A stretch of DNA of 64,000 nucleotides, taken from NCBI GenBank assembly GCA_017591395.1, contig WEDG01001063.1:30607-94606 (forward strand), in the 5' to 3' direction. The position numbers and the translations under genes are program-made. Positions within the stretch are counted from its first letter, which is position 1; the number at the start of each line of letters is the position of its first letter. This DNA is from Schistocephalus solidus. Its lineage: Eukaryota; Platyhelminthes; Cestoda; Diphyllobothriidea; Diphyllobothriidae. Positions 36,680 through 49,448 of the stretch are shown one piece after another. The notes below the pieces were generated by a model that saw only the letters and a list, made by a program, of their open reading frames with translations, ran no database searches and had not been told where the DNA came from.

Positions 36680-37990
36680 ACGCCCGTAGTTTTGAGAAAT
36701 TAGGTTTGGAGTTAAGTTTACAATTAAAGTTGGGTTTTAGGTTTGGTTTGGGGTCAGGGTTAAGTGTACAGTTAGCACTAAGGGCAACGATGCCTTGTAT
36801 GGCCGCCTAAACAGGACACGGAAGTACGAACCTCTCGCAATACATGTGACGTTTGTTCCAAATTCCAAGGAAATTATGGTTAGAATTAAGGTTAGGGTTA
36901 GGATTGAGTTTAGGGTTAGGTTTAAGTGTGAGGTCAAGGTCAGAGTTGGGATTAGGGTCATCATTAGACTAAGGGTTATGTTTAGGATCGTGTTAATTGT
37001 AGGGTTTAGGTTCAGGATAGGGCCAGGAGGCAAGATTAAGGATACAGTTTGGATTTTATGTTAGGCTTAGTGTTAGGAATAAGCAACTTACCCTCCCAGA
37101 AATCAACCCGAAGTTTACCTACTTTAAGCGGGTGGGGCGGTTCGGAATCCCGTGTCCTGTTTAGGCAGCCATGCAAGGCATCCGCACCGAGCTAAGATTT
37201 GGGTTGCGGTCAAGTTTTGTGTAAGAATTACTGTTACGGAATGTTTACGCTTACAGAAATTAAGCGCCGATTCACGTGTTTTGTGATCAGTTGGGCATTC
37301 CTATTCCCAGGTCGCATCGGTGCGTGCCATATCAATAAATCCCATTGAGTGCATTTTTGCTTACAATTCCTGCGAGGTAAAAACAGTCGTGATCAATAGC
37401 CTGTACCAAAATGCCCATTTATATTCGTCAGAACAATGGGCTGCTGAGGCACATAAGGCAGTCCCGCATGCTAAAGCATGTGTGTAAGCACACTTCGTTG
37501 CGAAAAAATACTTATGCTTACCGGGGATACGAGAAAAGGAACCCTCTATTCCGGGAGTCGTGTGTTACATTTCGATGACACGAGGGTTAGGGCACGGGGC
37601 TATCTATTCGCCCTGGAATGTATTGCACATTCTCCTGTATTATCACGATGTCCCTATTTCTTTGTTTTACCTTATCATCCTCATTGTAATCAGGGACATT
37701 GAAGAAAGTGAACTAAACATGCAGTCACGTGAGAGTTAAGTTGCCTTCACGTGCAAGGAGGCTAAGCCTTTTTTTCGCACGCCCGAAAAACTACACAAGT
37801 GCCGATGACATTGATGAATCTTCCCGCTTCGTAGAACAACACTGCCCTGTCAATGGGTGCGCTTTTATCGTTCCATCACGGTCACGTAGACGACCAGTTT
37901 AATTGGGGGCCAAGTGTGAGCGAGAGAGAGTCTTGTGTCGCATGCGTTGAACTAGGACATTCGTGACTTATTGCTTTGTGAGGACGAGCA
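36680..37990 (+). repeat. Repeat family T, copy B
   Basis: A degenerate TTAGGG-like stretch (36690-37075, with GGTTAGGGTTAGGATTGAG near 36890) split by CCTTGTATGGCCGCCTAAAC (36792), then TGTTTAGGCAGCCATGCAAG (37153) and a body matching copy A (GTTGGGCATTCCTATTCCCA at 37289, AAGGCAGTCCCGCATGCTAA, GTAAGCACACTTCGTTGCGA, TGTGTCGCATGCGTTGAACT at 37934). The 1.7-kb offset to copy A suggests insertion or tandem duplication. Confidence 0.7.
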
Positions 37991-38339
37991 GGACGCTGTA
38001 AGCTGCGCTTTTAAACGGAGGGGTGATTGAAGCCCTTCTGCCCTTTGAGATGACAGAGCGGCGAGTGAGAGCGCTCAGGACTGCGTACGTAAGGACATTT
38101 GCAGGAGGAAGGCCCAAGAGAGGTCGGGCGGGGCTGTTCACGTGACGTCCCGAATCCTCGCCTTCCTCCAGGCGCAGTGGCTGGGTCAACATGTGAGAGC
38201 CATAACTGCAATTTAATGGGTCCTTTCAACGAGCTCTTGCACCTGACATCAGCTGAGTGCTGTAGCTGATGCCAACACCATCTTACGTCCCTGTTCCAGG
38301 CCATTGCCTCAGGTCATTCGTCTTCGCATTCAGCGCTTC

Positions 38340-38745
38340 CATACTTGCTGACCAGCAGTCACTTGACCGATATCTGCTCGGATAAACATACGTGTCTCCA
38401 GATAGTAGCGACTGCCCAAACGCCACTTGAATATGCCATTCCCGACCTATGCAACATTTCCCCCTACACACGACAACCCCGCGGGTAATGCAACACGCAC
38501 GATTTGGACTTGCTCTATTAACCCACTAAAACAGCTGCCACAACTGGCTCACTCGGTCTCAGGTCTGATTGGACGCAACCAAAACTGACCCTGGCTTCGC
38601 CAGTGTCCACTGCTGCCTGAGAGACAGCAACTCGAAATTCCGTGCACAGTAATGTCCTCCTACAGGAACCCTTCCATTTTTTCATATAACTTGGAATTTG
38701 ACCGGTTGATTACAGTGCTCTGACTACAAAGACTGCGTAGATGCT
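38340..38745 (+). repeat. Repeat family C, copy 1
   Basis: Shared blocks with 45790-45870 (ACTTGACCGA..TCGCACTCACACGT-like and GACTGCCCAAACGCCACTTGA) and 46955-47150 (TGGACGCAACCAAAACTGACC, CCACTGCTGCCTG, TTACAGTGCTCTGACTACA, CGTAGATGCTAAAC). Non-coding. It ends where the trinucleotide array starts. Confidence 0.55.
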
Positions 38746-39032
<287 letters not shown>

Positions 39033-39639
39033 TGCTGAGGAAAAGAATGCCGATAAACACTAACGCGTACATCCAACCGCCAAAGAGACAGAGTGCTGTC
39101 TCGCAATTCTAACAGACGTAGCAACAGGTACCTACCCCAGAAGACCTTGCGTCGAAGACTGATGTTGGCATCATAGGAGTGGTGAGATCATCCACAGAAG
39201 CGGTGACGTGATCAAAGGAGGAGATGAGAAGGCAGGATAAAGAAGTCAGATTGCCAAACATTTGGGCTGGGAAAGATCCGAAGAAAAAGACATCTAAAGG
39301 GCGGTTACATCACGTGCAGCAGAATACACCTCGTTCGGTGTCGAAGTTGAAGAAGAGTATAAGTGCGGATGTTTTATGTGCAAAAAGACACTGACGTTAC
39401 CGTGTTTGCCAAAAAACTCTAACGTAATTTCAAAAAGTTCTGCACTTCGTGCTTTCGAGGAGTACAAGGGTCCACAGGTCGATGGTATGCATGGCACAGA
39501 AATTCACGAAGGCGTGGTAGATCGGAATATTCCAATTTAAACAAAAACTTATTTGAAAATACTAACAAGACTTTACTTGCAACGGGCAACTGAGGACTTA
39601 CGTGTGACCTCCCGGCAGGGCATACATACAAGAAGAAGT

Positions 39640-39925
39640 AGGGTTTAGGGTGAAGGTTAGGATTGGTGTAAAAGCTAGGGTTAGAGTCGGGAATAAGGTT
39701 AGGTTTGAGTTAAGGGAAGGGCTAGGGTTAAGATTCTGGTTAGCGCTAAGGTAATTTTATGGTTGAGGTTAGGCTCGAGGTTAGGGTAAGTGTTATGTTT
39801 TGGGTTAGATTAGGATTACGCTTTATGAACTGATAGTCATGGTTCGGGCTACGGTCAGTTTTAACCTTAGGTCCCATCGATGGGCACGCTTCCTGAAATT
39901 TGGTGCAATGTGTCCTGTATTACGA
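39640..39925 (+). repeat. Telomere-like degenerate repeat
   Basis: A run of TTAGGG variants (GTAGGGTTTAGGGTG, GGGTTAAGATTCTGG, GGTTAGGGTAAG) followed by CTTCCTGAAATTTGGTGC, which resembles the flank of the 23.16-23.62 kb copy. The hexamer is not preserved as a pure array, so it is interstitial and old. Confidence 0.65.
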
Positions 39926-41029
39926 TGGTGATCTGTCCTGGTGAAGGGTCAAACGTCTGATACTCACCCAACAATCTACAGTCTCAAATTCCAAGGAGAG
40001 ATGAAGCCAATCAAACGCCGATCCAAAGGATGCTACTCGCGCTGTAGTAGTTTCAACATACTTTCTAACAGTGATTATTTGTCAGACTTTTGCCAGATTC
40101 TGAAGCCCGGTTTGTGTGCGTAAAGGAACCAGTTCCTGCACGATCCGCGCAGAGCTATCACTCAGTGCCTCCACATCTACATCTAGCCAGGCTACGTCTA
40201 CCTTACAACATAGTCCTCGTGGCGGGGCAAGTGAGGACAGCGCTGTGTGAACCTTCCTGAAGCCACGCTACAGTCACCATGCGTCAAAGGACAACGGCAT
40301 GCCTCGTTGTGTTCAGGGCATAAAGGTCTTTGGTGTGTTTGGGGTACGTAACCAAATACTCGGTTGCTTCGAAACTAGCCAGAGCTATTCGTGGAGCATG
40401 CAAGCCAACTCAGTCTAAAATCCAATAGACAGACGAAATGGAACAAAACCCTCGAAAAGGTAACATTGCGCGAACAATTTGACCACTCATTATAAACGAA
40501 TTACCCAGTACCATGAAGACATCGAGACAAAAGCGAAGGGATATGTACTATAACAGTAGTTTTAATGGAGAGGCAATAGCATATTCAAGCCGAGTGGCTG
40601 CTTATGAAAGGTAGCATGTCGACAAGAACCTTTCAGATATTTCTTATATACTTAGAGCCTTAGTTAGCTTTTTACCACCGTTAATGTTATTTGAAAAGTC
40701 AAGTTGCTAAGCACATGTTTCGTTAATTCATCATCAACTGCATGGATAAGAAAAATACAAGGGGTTGACAGGGCTTATTAATCTCTTATGTTTAACGCTC
40801 ATTGTTCCCACGCCGACCGCATGGCGAGGTCGACGGTTTGAGGTCACTGAGACTGGTTGTGTAGGGGTAAGCGATTTTCATGCAGTCGAGTAACGTAAGT
40901 GAACATCACTGTCAAACACACGGAGTAAATAACTTTCTTCAGGGATTGGGCGGCTTATAATCAGCTTGAAGTCACCGTCGGCCACGGAAGTCAGAGCGTC
41001 TGTGCTAGCGACCTTTGACAGCACAGCGT
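39926..41029. other. No recognised gene; possible Penelope-like 3' flank on the right
   Basis: Short frames only. The right few hundred bases would be the 3' untranslated side of the minus-strand fragment at 41030-41470. Confidence 0.35.
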
Positions 41030-41470
41030 TGGGTTAACTAGCTATGTAGCCACTGTTCAGACTCATGCTAGCACCCGTTTGGCGTAGACCTTTAGGCAAC
41101 TTGACTGGTGTCCGGTAGACAATCTCCAGGGCGTCTTTGGGGTCGACTCGGCGATTAGTATCGAGTAGATTCCTAAGAATAGAACTCGAGATTGATCTGG
41201 TTACACCTTTACCTAGCCTGGCAAGTATGTGTTCACGTACCTTCTTTTCCAGAAGTCTCGATTTTCGGCCAGTGTGTCCCGCTGCACAGGAGCAAGTGAA
41301 TGAGTAACTGCACCAGGAGTCGGGCTTTACCTCCTACGCGTAGGAGAGGAGAGTTCGTAAAGAATATCCGTAGGTTCGCCGCGGGGACGCACTCGTGATG
41401 GCGGTCTTCAGGCGTGGTCTTACTAGTTTGCTTGTTGCGTGCTCAAAATTTCAGTCTATGCCAATTTCGT
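41030..41470 (-). pseudogene. Penelope-like GIY-YIG endonuclease relic, family 2
   Basis: Joined minus-strand frames read AANLRIFFTNSPLLR, CSYSFTCSCAAGHTGRKSRL, KKVREHILARLGKGVTRSIS, SILRNLLDTNRRVDPKDALE and IVYRTPVKLPKGLRQTGAS. This aligns block by block with the C terminus of the element at 61.9-63.7 kb (STNPLLR, YSFTCSCGAGYIGRTSR, HIPAWLSKGEVKSIKSAILA, VDPSEAFRVIYKVP). The GIY-YIG core Tyr is replaced (GHTG for YIGRT) and the frame is broken, so it is a relic. Confidence 0.8.
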
Positions 41471-44400
41471 AAATATCTTCAAGCCTCATAGTAATCATTA
41501 TTGACGAATTGTCTTCTCCACGGGTGCATTAGGTCATAGAACCTAATTTTTCATCCGTTTTCGTTACCAAGGGTGACTTGAAGGATTGTCGGATTGAATT
41601 CTACTTCAGCGTAACATTTTTTACCAAATGAAGATAGTAAGAGTAGTTTTATATTACTCATTTAATCGCTGGGTTCCACAGTATTACAGTACTAAAGAGC
41701 AGTTAAAAACGGAATCTTTTTGTTAGTGCGCTTAGCAACCACGTCTGTCAGAACGCTATCAGGCGACTCAACCATTTTACCACAAACGCCTCAGGAGTCG
41801 TTAAAATGGAAGTTAATGGAGTCTATCTCGTCCACAAGAAGTCTCTTCATCTAGGTCTACGATTTATTGTAATATTTAGTGCCTTTTTCGTGCCAGAGTA
41901 AATAGTAATGCAACAAAACGGAAAAACCAAAACGGAAAAACCAGGTCACTCTTGAAGAGATCTTGGATAACTCCTGCAAGGCAAGTAACTTTCTCCAGTG
42001 ATCCTGGGTTGCTTTGGCATTCCAAGATAAGAGCAAATTCATGTGGCATGAACTCAGTTGAGAGACAGGCTCCTGTATGTCCAACTTCTTTCATGAAATA
42101 TGATTGTATTTACACATTACCGAACAATCGACTTAAAATGCATACTACTTATGTTAGAACGTTTCGAAGTCTTACGCACAAAGATGGCTGGAAAAAGCAT
42201 TTAGAGGCATCGCGAGTTGTTAATTGGTTTCGCAGCCATACCTAAGTCACCTTTTTCATCTTAGCGTTACGCATAAGCTCCTTCCGTCCTTGTTTACTTT
42301 GAAAATCATTCACAACAAAGCGTTATCAGGTGCCGCCGTAAGAGTTTATAAGAGACTGACTCGTTCGAGACCGGAAGTTGTAAATGGTTGGACTTAATGA
42401 TCGGCGCCGGCAGGGTAATAAAGGGGCTGACTGTTGAACAGCACACGCAGTGCTTACGGCTGAACGCAGCCCTATCGATAGCTTACCGGGCAAGATAGGA
42501 CTTCGGCCCTGTTGATCCCAGATGAACGGTCAGGGAATCTGGAAATTAGTACATAAAGGCCTAATAAAAACTCTGAAGTTTGCAGCAGTGCAGTTTTAGA
42601 AAGAGTTAGTTATTTCAGTAATTTCTAGTTTGCCCCTTACCATCAACCTCTGATCTGTTGCAACATGCGAACTGACTACAGATCAGGATCTAGGACTGCA
42701 CGGAATTAAGGAAAAAAACAGTCAAGTGTGTACGTTTATTATTTAATTTTTCGTAGGCCTTGGCTCTTTAGCCACTTTTGAGTTTGAATGCAGATTAAAT
42801 CTGCCGGTATTATTTTGGGAGACAGAGAGAGAGAAATCTGCTTTTTTAAAATTATCCTTCAAAAGTTTCAGCAAATATGGTTCCATTCACGGAGGCGAAT
42901 AGGAAATGTTAACAGGTTATGCACGAAACAAATGTTTGAGAATGGACATCTAATGGGGGAGACAGTTCCAATCTCACCTTCTGTATTTCAATCTCATCAC
43001 ACGTGAGATAGCGCGTTAGAAATAGCAAAGCAGAGCGCTGATATGCCGATGTGCGGCAAGTGATATAACGAGAGCCTCAACGTATGGGACGGCAAGACTG
43101 CATGAAAATGAGCTCCGAGTGGAGGGGATGGGTAAAATCATCAAGAATTCGCCCAGCAAATTGATTGAATGTTGCGAAATGTCGTTTTATTACCATATGC
43201 ACTCAAACAGTAAAAGAAACACCGGCAGCAAAAGCGAGCGTTCGGGGGGAAACGTTTCAAAATCAGCAAATCCTTTTCAAGCAAAGCTGGAAAAATTACG
43301 AGAGAACAAGAGTGGTCGAGGGGAAGAATACATGCATCTATAAATCACCAGATAAGGGATTGAGGTGTGTGATAGGAACGTAAACAACGGATATACTAAA
43401 GATGTTCACGAATTGTATTCAAAAGAGTATCAATATGTTCGGAGAATGAAAGATGGGATTTTACAGATTTCTCATGGTTGTGTTGAAGATAATTATTTGA
43501 CGAACATGCTGAGACATGATTCAGGGCATACTTCAAAGACTGGAGATGTGTCTGGATTTTAAGAGGATGGCCAACCACCATATCATCTGAATATTTTTTA
43601 TAAATAGACAATAAATCCCTCGTTCTGGTGTCTTCTACCTTTTATTTACAGCCTGAGGATTATACTTCTCTGAGCACACGCACTGCTTAAACCCTATCAA
43701 ATTAGTCCGCACAAATTTCGAGGATTACCTGCTTGATTCCGTCTTGGTGCAGGAAAATTTCCAACATCTGTATGCAACAGACTCTTGTTCTCGGAGCCCC
43801 ATTTGACTGCAATAAATATTACTCACTTGCGAGTACTTTGCAACTGTCGTAGGGGGATGGCTCGCACCCTTAAAGTTCACTTGTGTCGCCCACCGATGGG
43901 TTGTTTACAGAATAGAACTTGGCAGAGCGTACTAGGGGACGCTTCTCTTTGCAACCGATAAATAGGGTCTTTAAAAGAACAACCTAGTTGAACTGAGAAC
44001 TCAAGAGCTCCGTGAATGAGTCGCTGAACCGTTACACTGATCTTGCCAACACAGTGAATGCTATTAACTTATAAGGGGCCGATTTTTTATTTCCCTCAGA
44101 GAACTCACATTTTACATCAACATAATACAAATTTTAAACGTACACCCCTTGCATTGCAATTGAACGCGCAGGAAATGGCGCAGGGAGTACGTTTTTCCTG
44201 ACACTGTTTCCTGTCATAATTATGAAATTTGGACGCAAAGAAAAATCTTTCGAACCGAAGATCAGTACTGCCTGTCGATATGATTGTAATATGCAATGAA
44301 TATTACGAAGTGTCGGTTGCAAAGTAATATGTGTCTCCATGGCAGAACGACAAGGGAGTAGAGATTAGCTTTTTACGTAATTTCTTCAGTTGTGTCAGGG

Positions 44401-45135
44401 CAACGTCCGTCATACACTACTAACTAACTAATTAACTAATTAACTTACTTACTAACAGGTCATATATTTCCATCAAACTTTAAATAACCTTTCATTTTTG
44501 CCAGGTATTGCCAAATATTACTGTTTTGTTATCATCTTCCGGGGAATTACCTCCTCCGTAAAATAGATCCGGAAATATACCTAAGAGGAGTTATTAGAAA
44601 ACTGGTGACTTACAAATTTATCGACTGAATCCACGTGCAGGGATAATATCCTCACAAGGCCCGGTAACTTCTAGGTCTCTATTTGGTACTTTTCGGATAT
44701 ACTTTACATTGCGAACAGACTAAAAAAATCGCGAAGCACTACCCGCGTAGGCAAAGATAGTGAGGCGAAAATTTTGGCTCGTGTTATCGGTCAGTCACAC
44801 CTTAACCTCGGGTTAAGCCACGATTGCCATTCGAGCCCGGTCCCCATTAGAATACTTTGGGCTCACATCATGTCCACTGGTCACGGAGGTAGGTAGTCAC
44901 GTGCGACTGGAATGCACCGATCTATTCTGAGTTCAGGGGAGATAATGCTAACATGGCTTTCCAAAGCATTGAAGCACAGTTATCATGTTAGCATCTGCAT
45001 CCGCTTGTAGAAGTTTGGTTGTCAGACGAAAGAGAAATCGTTCGAGGGGACAGGTCGACACATCCACTTCGTATGTGACTAAATCAAAATCAGTATCACC
45101 AACAAGACTGCAATCGAAACAAAGGGCCTTAATAT
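41471..45135. other. No recognised gene
   Basis: Overlapping frames of 60-97 codons occur (41857-42245, 43119-43562), none with a motif I recognise. A short (CTAA)n/(TTAA)n tract lies at about 44417-44455. Confidence 0.4.
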
Positions 45136-45139
45136 ATAC

Positions 45140-45275
45140 TTGCCGCTGAAGACGTGTATAGCCTAAATCCTAGGCCCAATGCTACGTCTAACCCTCATCA
45201 TAAACCTAGACAGCGACATGACTGAGAATAAGCAACTTGAAGGGGAATTAAACCTGCACAAATGGCCTATGTAAA
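45140..45275 (-). repeat. Fragment of telomere-like repeat family T
   Basis: CCTAAATCCTAGGCCC, CTAACCCTCATCATAAACCTA and then GAGAATAAGCAACTT, which matches GGAATAAGCAACTTACC in copy B near 37076. Short and diverged. Confidence 0.45.
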
Positions 45276-46118
45276 TAGGCATTGAACAGCTCTATCTTTA
45301 GTACGAGGCCTTCCTTCGCCCATCACCAAAGAAATCATCTGTGGGTTATTTTAATGCACGCAACATGCTAACGCATACACATCAAACTTTCGAAACTCCA
45401 TTATATCCCAATTTTGTATGTGGTCGACCGCGATTCTATGTCACTGAAATGTTCTTCTACGTGCAAACCCACCGGCACACCTTATCGAGATCACGCCAGC
45501 ACAAATTCCGGCTGATCCCCCAACTGCACCTCTGCGCCGGTCGCATGATCAGCCTGGTCTCCGACACGAGCAACTCCTTTCACACTTGAAAAACGCTCTC
45601 CAACCCCCATTTGCACTAGATTATCTCACTCATTTCCTCCTTTTTCTCGCAAACGACACATTAACTTCGATATGCGTACGGCAGGGGGCTGTGGCCGACC
45701 GCCAGCATTCCCAAGTCCGACCTCCTTTTTCAACACCCATTGCCTCAAGGTCGTGCAACTTTGCAACGAGCGGTTTTTAGGGTCACTGACCTGCAGACAC
45801 TTGACCGACTTTCACTCGCACTCACACGTACGTCCTGCTAGCCGTGGCTGCCCAAGCGCAATTTGACCGCCCCACCCATCGGCCGACGCAGTATGGTAGC
45901 ACCGAGGACTTCGAGGTTGGCACACACACGGACGAGTAACGCACCTATAGTCGTTATTAGACGATGCGCGTATTGAACAGGTTCTCTAAGCGCCATACCG
46001 ATCACTCAAACGCAACAGTCATTAGAAGGAACGACAGAAATGTCAGAAATGGATTCAACTAGTAAGAAGGATATAAAGGTATGAAAGGACACGATAGAAA
46101 ATAAAGAAGGGAGCGTTA

Positions 46119-46633
46119 CATGAAGCTATGTTCCTTTTGGAGTGGGGGAATTATGTCATGTCCGTTGGATAACCGGTGGGGAATGCAAGGCTGTGGGCAA
46201 CTGCAAGGTCGGGATGAGGGGATGCTGACATTGAGTGGAGGATACCGATTTGATAAGAAGCGACAGTCATCGTGGGGACGAGGGTCAGCGCTCGAGAGTG
46301 GAAGGGGGCACCGGCATCTTCACCGACATTCGACTACTCCATTCCCATCCGGGATCCGCGCGAAAAGTGCTCCCAGTCCATTTAAACAATTCGGTCGGAA
46401 CTGTGGTTCGTTAAAAAGGAATGTCGGTGAAGATGCCGGTGCCCCCTTCCACTCTCGAACGCTGACCCCTGTCCCCACGATTACCCTCGCTGCTTATCGA
46501 ATTGTTATCCTCCGCTCAATGTCACCATCCCCTCATCCCGACCCTGAAGTTGCCCACAGCGTTGCACTCCCCACCGTTTATCCAACGGACATGACAGAAT
46601 TTTCCCCCACTCCAAAAGGGGCATAGCTTCATG
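46119..46633. mobile_element. Foldback element: long inverted repeat with 87-nt spacer
   Basis: Left arm 46119-46331 (CATGAAGCTATG..GACATTC) is the reverse complement, with scattered differences and small indels, of right arm 46419-46633 (GAATGTC..CATAGCTTCATG). Arms are about 214 bp, spacer 46332-46418. No transposase is encoded; the 168-codon frame through it follows from the repeat. This is the structure of a foldback or MITE-like element. Target-site duplications were not clear. Confidence 0.85.
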
Positions 46634-46858
46634 CCCACACATTGGCCACGCGTACACCTTTTGCATCGCTGATGCTTGGGCCCGCTACACCCGCTTGTGT
46701 GTTCACCCGTGCACCCAAGCTTTCGCCAGTCCCGCAACCAACCTCATCAGGCCCCCACCGGTATCTTTACCGACATGCCATCACTCCCTTCTCATCCGGG
46801 ATTCGCGCGAAAAGTGCTCCCAGTCCATTTAAATAATCCTGTTGGAACTGTGGTTCGT
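46308..46858. repeat. Direct repeat of the foldback centre
   Basis: The segment 46308-46410 (GGCACCGGCATCTTCACCGA, TCCGGGATCCGCGCGAAAAG, GGAACTGTGGTTCGTTA) recurs at about 46751-46858 in the same direction with few changes, so half of a second element copy, including one arm tip, lies to the right. Confidence 0.8.
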
Positions 46859-47150
46859 TACAGTATAAGCCACTAGACACGACCTCCCCGGATAATAGAG
46901 CACGCCCATTGGACAACACTTAACTTGTTCCCCAGACTTATTTAAGCAGCAGCCAGCACCACTGTCTCATTCTCTCTCGGGCATGAATGGACGCAATCAA
47001 CACTAGTGGCCACTGCTGCCTGGAACGACAACAACTCCGGGTTCTGTGCCCAATAAGTGCCTCATTCGGGCACCTTCTGTCTTTTGCTACAATCCGGCAT
47101 TTGGCCAGGTTATTGTAGTGCCCTGAATACACTCAACGCTTAGACACTGC

Positions 47151-48605
47151 ATCATCTATTGGAAGTAAGGACCAGGTGAAATAACATGCCCAAAGGACAT
47201 CTTTTAAAATACCCATATTTTAAACGCATTCAACTGAGTTGTCCTTACAGTGAATTTGCTGCTTTGGAACAGATGTGCCCTCGAAGCATTACCAACCTGA
47301 AGAAACTTGCCCATTTAATCCCACAAACAATTCCTTTTTAAAGTTTTAAAATGCTCACATTCAATTCCGTTCTACTAGACGAACGCGAGCATTATTGGAA
47401 TGGCCCAGTGTTCCAAACTTGCAGATATGCACTGCACAAAGTTGCAACTGTCCTTTAAACTACTGTAACAAGTAATAAGTAGTCTCTCCCTCCGTTCCGC
47501 AGGTGACTCCATGTCCAAACCCAGTCCTGGCCTTCACCCCACCTGGAATTTAGCGCAAGAAAGCATGTTATAGAGAGGGGCTACCCATGCTAAACAAGTG
47601 ACTAGTTTGCTGATATTTCCTGCAACGGATTGGGTACTTATAGAAAGGCAAATTGGACAAACATGCCTAATTCAGTGGAGTTCGAGTGCACGCACTCTTA
47701 TCTTACTGTCATTCTGTAAACACTTTTTTCATTTTTGACAGTACGGATGTCAAACGATGCCGCAGGAGAAAATATAAACAGGCCGGAAGCAAGTGAGATG
47801 GCCATCCTTCGGATATTTCTTTGTTTATAGACGACACGATGTAACTAGTCGGATTCTTACCAGAGCGGTATGAATGTATAGCTGACCCAAATCAGCTATG
47901 TAACATTGCTTCCATAGCATATGCTTCATTGTAAATTGTCCAGACTTTTCAAGCGATGCGTCCCTCAAGAAGGTAACCTTTGCAGTATTTTGGCGTAAAA
48001 ATGTAGTTGACAGCAAGTACCGTCAACACGGTAAACAGGCATTCCCGGCTATTTATGCAAGACTTACATCTAAATGTCAGTGTTTCGGAAGGTGCTAGGT
48101 AGATGAGGGCCATTGCTATGACACGCCGGTGAAAAATGAAGGCGAAAAAACATATTACCAAAACAAAGTGAATTTCCAAAAGGTGGTTCAAGCTTTTGAA
48201 AGGTCAAACAAATATATTTGGATAAATTCAATAAGAACTGACAGAAGATGCTCACTACAGATACTTGACTGAATGAAGTAAGAATAAGCTCGAGATTATG
48301 TTGCATCAATCTGCAACATTTTGTCACCATATGCCCTGTTCAGTATGCAACCGACCAAAACAGCTCTTTATTGAGCCCCAAATTACAAAAGAACGCGCAT
48401 GTTACAGAATGTGATTTGTGAACCCGCTTCAAACATAAGTTAATTTTCTCGAGGGCAACCGACAAGCCAACACGTCCGTAAATCCATTGGGAAGGATTTG
48501 AAATTAATAATGCTCGAAAACCAAGCAGTGAGGCAAACCTGCGTTTGGGATAGGGTTGCTGATGACGAATAATTAGCCACTATGGCAGTTTCCCATGTCT
48601 TAATC
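47151..48605. other. No recognised gene
   Basis: AT-rich; frames of 60-86 codons on the minus strand lack known motifs. Confidence 0.4.
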
Positions 48606-49448
48606 AGGACTCGTTTCAAAACACACACACACCTGGCAGTTCGACCGTCGATTTCGACGAGGTTCACCGTATGCTCCACACCAGATGGTGCAGGGACGGT
48701 GACTTGCGCGTGAATTAGTTTTAAGTGATAGCAGTCTTGCGCTGCAGCTACCGCACTCTCTCCTCCCCCCACCTGAGCCCGGCATCAAGACAGAGTCAAG
48801 AAGACCGGAGATGGGAGAGCGCGCAGGTGGCTGGCGTGGCCGGAGCTGCCCCTGGGTGTACCACCAGACCTGGCTCGGATCCCACGGAGTGGGAGTGCCA
48901 TAAAGGCAACATTAAGAAGGAGCCATTGCAGCCTGACACTCAGTCCACCAGACAGACACTACACACAAAACCTAAGATTGGGCTGACCACGCGGTCCGAG
49001 TTATCCCGTCAGTTGGCAACCTTCCAAGCCACGGCTTTTAGCGCACCATGGTAGTTCCAAGCGCGTCAGATTTTTTATAGTGGGGAAAAAGGTGCTGAGC
49101 TGTCGACCTCACTCGCTCTCCACCCCCACAATCAGACCACCATCCGAGCCGGTCTGTTGTCTGATATGGGAGTGTGCGCATTGGCTGACGGGTCGGCGTA
49201 CCCGTCTTCGTGCGCCACAGCACGACCTGGCGCCATAATGCACACACCAGGATTTACTTACTCAGGGAATATGGAGGAGCCATCGCCGTCTGACTCCCAG
49301 TCCACTGGTCAGCCACTAGACACACACAACACATACACTGGGCCGACGGCGTGGGCTGGTGTAAGCGTCAGATTGCCAGCCTTCCAAGCTACTGTTTCTA
49401 GGAAACCGTGATTTTATCAGGTAAATTATGATGATTGTGAGGGTTTTG

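Larger units (their letters stand above)
45780..47150 (+). repeat. Repeat family C, copy 2, holding a foldback insertion
   Basis: Left part (45780-45875) and right part (46860-47150) both match pieces of copy 1 at 38.34-38.75 kb in the same order. The roughly 980 bp between, absent from copy 1, contains the foldback element at 46119-46633 and a second copy of its centre, consistent with insertion into an existing repeat. Confidence 0.5.

Noticed and set aside
36690..37075. A true telomere or chromosome end
   Set aside because: The TTAGGG-like units are degenerate, internal, and part of a dispersed repeat with fixed flanks.
46120..46626. 168-codon plus-strand protein
   Set aside because: It runs across both arms of the foldback element; no domain, and the second half is the reverse complement of the first.
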